A stretch of 64,000 nt of DNA from Hungatella hathewayi WAL-18680 (GTDB taxonomy: Bacteria > Bacillota > Clostridia > Lachnospirales > Lachnospiraceae). Below are positions 60,456 to 64,000 of this stretch, piece by piece (the stretch's first letter is position 1; each line of letters starts with the position of its first letter). The translations under genes and the position numbers were made by a program. The notes beneath the pieces are model-generated. The model saw only the letters and a list, made by a program, of their open reading frames with translations. It was not told the origin of the DNA and made no database searches. The stretch lies in the NCBI RefSeq assembly GCF_000235505.1, contig NZ_JH379027.1, forward strand, positions 62,001 to 126,000, given 5' to 3'.

Positions 60456-61001
60456 TCACATTCCTCCATTCGTTTTTTTATAGTATTGAACCTCTCCGGA
60501 CAGCTCCGCGGTACAGAATCCGGTAATACCGGGAAAATCCAGCTGATGAAGCTGCTCATGGCTGTCTACCAGCACAATCCGGCGCCCGTCATGTATTCCA
60601 TGCTGGCGCAGAATGTGGCTGATCAGAACCTCCTGACCTGCCGCGGCATAGATAATTTCATAAATTTCACCGGAAAGGAAGAAGGTGATCTTAACCGGAA
60701 ACTCGCCGGACGAGTGGTATTCCACACGGTCAATAAAATCCAGCAAAACCCAGACCGCCCGATTCAGTCCGCTGTCAATCGTAAAATCGGTAGTTCCAGC
60801 CGGAAAGTATCTGCCAACATTAGTCGGTACGATACGGGCCTGTCTCTGTAAGTGAGCCAGCAGGTTCTTAACCTTATCTGCTTTGTCAGGATAAAAGCGG
60901 CAGAGCTGCGTCTCCGACAAACCGGGATACATAGCAATCAGCCGCAGCAGTTCTGTGGCCTCCTGTCCGTAAAGCTCGGCTCTGGTCTTTATTTGAATCA
61001 C
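60456..61001 (-). CDS. DUF5697-like protein
   Basis: A protein of about 178-181 residues. A winged-helix-like N-terminal region (LLRLIAMYPGLSETQLCRFYPDKADKVKNLLAHLQRQARIV, about 19-60) precedes an alpha/beta domain. It resembles DUF5697. The GTG at 61001 overlaps its own ribosome site (AGGAGGTG). An AUA eight bases after AGGAGG would give a better-spaced start: (A)KTRAELYGQ. It follows a 160-base repeat region. Confidence 0.6.
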   Translation of the reverse strand: MIQIKTRAELYGQEATELLRLIAMYPGLSETQLCRFYPDKADKVKNLLAHLQRQARIVPTNVGRYFPAGTTDFTIDSGLNRAVWVLLDFIDRVEYHSSGEFPVKITFFLSGEIYEIIYAAAGQEVLISHILRQHGIHDGRRIVLVDSHEQLHQLDFPGITGFCTAELSGEVQYYKKTNGGM

Positions 61002-61007
61002 CTCCTT

Positions 61008-61145
61008 ATGCGTAATCAGAACGTAAAAAACACGTAATCATCAGAAAATGCGTATATAGCGCGTAATTACAGCGTATTGCGGACGTAAACGACAGTACGG
61101 GTACGGCAGAGAATACGCTTAACAGAAGTATACGAAGCGTATTCG
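61008..61145. repeat. Cluster of CGTA-containing short repeats
   Basis: About ten copies of GCGTA, ACGTAA or their complements (TACGC, TTACG) lie within 138 bases, including CGTAATCA twice and GCGTATTGCG. The last is shared with the parM upstream region. No gene is present here. It could be a partition site, iteron-type origin or regulatory array. Confidence 0.55.
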
Positions 61146-61162
61146 CCACCGCAAACGGTTCT

Positions 61163-62002
61163 TTACAGGATTCGCAGATTACAGCAATCCTCTCGGTTTG
61201 GGTTTACATGCTGCCGCCAGTATTCGTAATGCTCCGTGACGTCCTCACATATGGTTTTTTCTGGTATATGGATTTTATCAAGGATTTTAAGCTTTACATC
61301 TAAGGGCAGGTGGCGGTAGCCTCCGTGCTGAAGGCTGTACTTTGTAAAATCCACCTCTTTGAACCATTGTCTGATCCATGTGTTGATTCTTAAAAACTCA
61401 ATGACACACCTTTCAATACCAAGAGAATTAAGCATATCAAAATCCATAAATTCCTCAATCACAGGACTCAGGCGTATGGAGACATCGAAGCCAGATTCCT
61501 GCAATTTTTGAATCGCCAGTATCCGCTGTGACGGCGGGCTGGCCTTTTCATAGGTAAATGCCTTTTTATTATCTAAACAGGTGACAGTAATCTGGATATG
61601 AGCCAGTGATCTGTCCAGAATCTCCATATATTCCGGCTCTGCAATTAAAGCGGACTTTGTGACGATGAGATAGCCTATCCTGCGCCGGTTCATTTCAAGT
61701 ATGGTATGGTAGGTTACCCGTTGTTCCCGTTCGCAGGGCTGGAAGCAGTCAGTCATTCCCCCCAGGCGGATAATCGTTCCCGGAGATAACTGATTCACTT
61801 TTCGGGCTATCTTCCGTACATCGGCAGCCTTTGGCTGGTCCGCGTTCCAGAAGCCGCGGAAATGAAGCAGAGAGCGGGCGTAGCAGTAGCTGCAGTTGTG
61901 CTGACACCCGCACCCATAGGTATCCAGTCTTGTATTGTATCTGCATTTATCTCCTTCATTTCCCTGGACACTCTTATAAAAACTTTTAAACTCGCTTGTA
62001 TC
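61163..62002 (-). CDS. Radical SAM protein (SPL-like) without a canonical start
   Basis: A protein of about 280 residues. The Fe-S cluster motif C-xxx-C-xx-C occurs in DTYGCGCQHNCSYCYARSLL. This is followed by an SPL-like body with GTIIRLGGMTDCFQP, ILEMNRRRIGYLIVTKSALIAE and FTYEKASPPSQRI. The cysteine motif lies upstream of the first ATG/GTG/TTG in frame (GTG at 61798), so the true start must be near 62002, where AAGGAGG precedes DTSEFKSFYK but no usual start codon exists. It may be a damaged gene, or start on a rare codon. Members repair DNA lesions or perform other radical chemistry. Confidence 0.65.
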   Translation of the reverse strand, partial: DTSEFKSFYKSVQGNEGDKCRYNTRLDTYGCGCQHNCSYCYARSLLHFRGFWNADQPKAADVRKIARKVNQLSPGTIIRLGGMTDCFQPCEREQRVTYHTILEMNRRRIGYLIVTKSALIAEPEYMEILDRSLAHIQITVTCLDNKKAFTYEKASPPSQRILAIQKLQESGFDVSIRLSPVIEEFMDFDMLNSLGIERCVIEFLRINTWIRQWFKEVDFTKYSLQHGGYRHLPLDVKLKILDKIHIPEKTICEDVTEHYEYWRQHVNPNREDCCNLRIL

Positions 62003-62205
62003 TACCTCCTTGTGTGTTAAATAATAGTTGGTTTACGGGCTGCGGCAATCAGTAACCGGCATCACCTCACTTTTCATAGCGGAGAGCAGTACCGCCCTGC
62101 TTTCATCTGGTAAAGCAGCCAGATATGTTCTTTACACCACTCCGCGGCAGTCATATAGGATGAGAATGAATGTATAGGCGTCCCGATGCCGGAACGCCTA
62201 TGAAG
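62003..62205. other. Intergenic region before the radical SAM gene
   Basis: It contains an imperfect hairpin (ATAGGCGT...ACGCCTAT, 62174-62201) just after virB4, and a minus-strand 26-codon ORF (62074-62154, MTAAEWCKEHIWLL...). That ORF has no good ribosome site. Nothing else was recognised. Confidence 0.4.
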
Positions 62206-64000
62206 CTACTGTAATATAAGGTTTTCCTTCCTCTTGCGGTCAACAAGCTCCTTCAACTCCCGCCTGTCCGTTGTAATCAGTTCCTTTTCCAGATGACTGG
62301 CCTTAAATTCCACCATAATATTATTGTTATTGGTGCTGATTAATCCGTGTCCCCGTTCAAAGTGCGTTACCTCCATGGTTTCGGCGTCTGACAGGTGCAA
62401 AGATTCCTGTACGCGCATGGCCTCATCGTCCTCCAGGTTCAGAATGATTTTAGTCTTAGAGTTGTTGATAATGCCCTTTCCGAACCGTCCTTCGTCCAGA
62501 TTAAAAAAGTCGTTTAAGTCCTGGCTGGCACAGACCGCAGAACCGCCATAACCGCGTATGGTTTTAAATATTTCCAGTATAAAATCACCGGCCAGCCGCG
62601 TACCCGTAGCGCCGGCGCCGGAAAGAAGCTGCCAACACTCGTCAATGAAAATAGCCTTCTCCTCCGTCCTGTTTTCCTTGGCCCTGTCCCATACGAAATC
62701 AAGCGCCACGAACATTCCCACCGCCAGCATGTCCCCTGTAAGGGAAGAAATGTCTAATACCGTATACTTGTTGTCTAAGGATACGTTGGTGGGCTGGTTA
62801 AAGCTGCGGGCAGAGCCATTTACAAGGCGGTTGATGATGTTTGCCAGGCGCCTTGTATCCTGGGACTGTTTAAGAAGCTCATATAATTCCCCCAGAATTG
62901 GCATTTCCCGATAGTTACCCGGCCGTTTTGGATCCTCCAGAGAAGCATTATCATGGGTAATGCCTCTGGCGTTGTAGGTGCGTATCAGCGCATCGTCTAA
63001 GAGCTGCCGTTCCTCGTGGGTCATATCGGGAATCAACAGGCTGAAAAAAATATGCAGCCGCTGGATTTTGGCAGCCAGCTCCGACAGGTGGATACTTGGA
63101 CCATCCAGTAAGTCATTAACTGTGTGGTCGATCCGCCGGATCTCCATGATATTGATACAGTGGGGGCTGGCCGGAGAAATCTGGATAAACTCCCCGCCTA
63201 CATTGGCGCAGGCCCGGTGAAACTCATGGGCTTTAAGAGGAGCCAGAATAAAGACCTGAATCCCCTTCCGTCTCATTCTCAAAGCCATGAGCTGCATGGT
63301 AAAGGTTTTGCCTGCCCCGCTGGTGCCAAGAATCGCTATATTGGCATTTTTATATACTGCGCTGTTAAAAATATCCGCAATAATAAGAGAACTGTTATAT
63401 TTATTTACCCCCAGCAAAATGCCATTATCATCACACATTTCATAGCTGGTAAAGGGGTAGCAGCTTGCGGCGCCCTCTGTCAGAAGGTTGCGTTTACTCT
63501 GTTCATACAGCTTTTTCTCCATAGCCGCTAATGGCAGAGAGGTAAGAAACGCCTGCTCCTCCCTGAAGTGGCATGTATTGACGCGCATATCCTGGGAGAG
63601 CAGCAGCTTCTTCATTTCACTGACCTTCCATTCCAGATCATCTTCACTGTGGGCGGTAATGGTAATCAGCAGATTCAGGAAATAAAAGTCCTCATTGCCG
63701 GATAACCCCTCTTTTAAAAAGTAACCGCTGCGGATCGCGCCGTCGATACTGTCAAAATCCGTGTTGGTATCGCTGGCGTCCTTTAGCTTGGAGCGGTTAA
63801 TACGAAGCTGCTGTCCCACCTTCTGGACAATCCTCTCTTTGGGCTGACGGGTAAGAAACATATCTAAGTCAATTCCGTCACCGGCGTTCACAATGAGGCT
63901 AAGCCATCCCGCAGGAACCTGCGGTTTAAAGCCGTCAGAGGGAATCAGCAGGTAGGAGTAATAAAGACCATCAATACAGACAGAGCGGCTGCGGGTGAAG
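62206..64000 (-). CDS. virB4: VirB4-type conjugation ATPase (5' end outside the window)
   Basis: The visible 597 residues cover the C-terminal two thirds of a VirB4/TraE ATPase that powers mating-pair formation. Walker A is ILGTSGAGKTFTMQL. Walker B is KAIFIDECWQLLSG. Other motifs are GGSAVCASQDLNDFF (arginine/glutamine switch) and TKIILNLEDDEAMRVQ. The frame is open to position 64000, so the N-terminal CagE-type part lies beyond. The downstream end is separated from the radical SAM gene by about 200 bases. Confidence 0.9.
   Translation of the reverse strand, partial: FTRSRSVCIDGLYYSYLLIPSDGFKPQVPAGWLSLIVNAGDGIDLDMFLTRQPKERIVQKVGQQLRINRSKLKDASDTNTDFDSIDGAIRSGYFLKEGLSGNEDFYFLNLLITITAHSEDDLEWKVSEMKKLLLSQDMRVNTCHFREEQAFLTSLPLAAMEKKLYEQSKRNLLTEGAASCYPFTSYEMCDDNGILLGVNKYNSSLIIADIFNSAVYKNANIAILGTSGAGKTFTMQLMALRMRRKGIQVFILAPLKAHEFHRACANVGGEFIQISPASPHCINIMEIRRIDHTVNDLLDGPSIHLSELAAKIQRLHIFFSLLIPDMTHEERQLLDDALIRTYNARGITHDNASLEDPKRPGNYREMPILGELYELLKQSQDTRRLANIINRLVNGSARSFNQPTNVSLDNKYTVLDISSLTGDMLAVGMFVALDFVWDRAKENRTEEKAIFIDECWQLLSGAGATGTRLAGDFILEIFKTIRGYGGSAVCASQDLNDFFNLDEGRFGKGIINNSKTKIILNLEDDEAMRVQESLHLSDAETMEVTHFERGHGLISTNNNNIMVEFKASHLEKELITTDRRELKELVDRKRKENLILQ

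Noticed and set aside
62074-62154. 26-codon minus-strand ORF between virB4 and the radical SAM gene
   Set aside because: No ribosome site and no overlap or spacing that suggests expression.

Overview
The window looks like part of a large conjugative element (an integrative conjugative element or conjugative plasmid) from a Firmicute, most likely a Lachnospiraceae-type Clostridia. The grounds are strong AGGAGG ribosome sites, moderate GC content, and gene families typical of such elements: PcfK/PcfJ, YodL, DUF5688, DUF932, DUF4942, DUF4320, ParM, VirD4 and VirB4. No rRNA, tRNA or CRISPR array was seen. No relaxase, integrase or replication initiator was recognised, so the element continues beyond both ends.

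Layout. (1) 1-4202, plus strand: YodL-like fragment, DUF5688 protein, PcfK-like (AcrIIA9-related) and PcfJ-like proteins. (2) 4221-6056: a membrane diguanylate cyclase on the minus strand. (3) 6212-19596: a cargo island of ion and cell-envelope transporters. One operon encodes a P-type cation ATPase, an AI-2E-type permease, a Na/Pi cotransporter and SecDF. A CorC/CNNM-type transporter lies on the opposite strand. A second plus-strand operon encodes UppP, a DUF368 (PopT-type) protein, a PsiE-like protein and a receiver-less winged-helix protein. The first operon, the CorC gene and the second operon are each preceded by the same kind of leader: a consensus promoter, a very acidic short peptide ORF (MDDADSDAA... 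or MPDNAPEDAAP...) and an intrinsic terminator directly before the gene. (4) 19595-23334: ParM/ParR-like partition genes next to CGTA-type repeats, XRE regulators with an operator cluster, a SLOG protein and a lipoprotein. (5) 23444-38329: a long minus-strand block with two PP-loop (PAPS-reductase-like) proteins, a methyltransferase-helicase, DUF4942 and YkgJ-like proteins, a sigma-like factor, DUF932 and SSB. (6) 38387-39889: an AbiE toxin-antitoxin pair. (7) 39912-54970: small conjugation-linked genes followed by a Tad/Flp-like pilus locus (pilin-like peptide, TadC, TadB, CpaF, CpaE, CpaB, prepilin peptidase, a large secreted protein, TadE-like and DUF4320 proteins). Its cpaF is split by a 2,671-nt group II intron. 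(8) 55124-64000: an S1-repeat protein, the VirD4-type coupling protein, DUF5697/DUF6100-like proteins, a radical SAM protein and VirB4 (cut by the window edge).

How it fits together. The minus-strand half is a transfer apparatus that appears to combine VirB4/VirD4 mating-pair ATPases with a Tad-like pilus. The ssb/DUF932/helicase block probably handles transferred DNA, ParM/ParR keeps the element in the cell, and AbiE promotes retention. The island at 6.2-19.6 kb looks like host-benefit cargo for cation balance and undecaprenyl-phosphate recycling under one shared attenuation mechanism. That leader family is the most interesting signal. Also notable are several transfer genes whose expected start codon is AUA, missing or out of frame.
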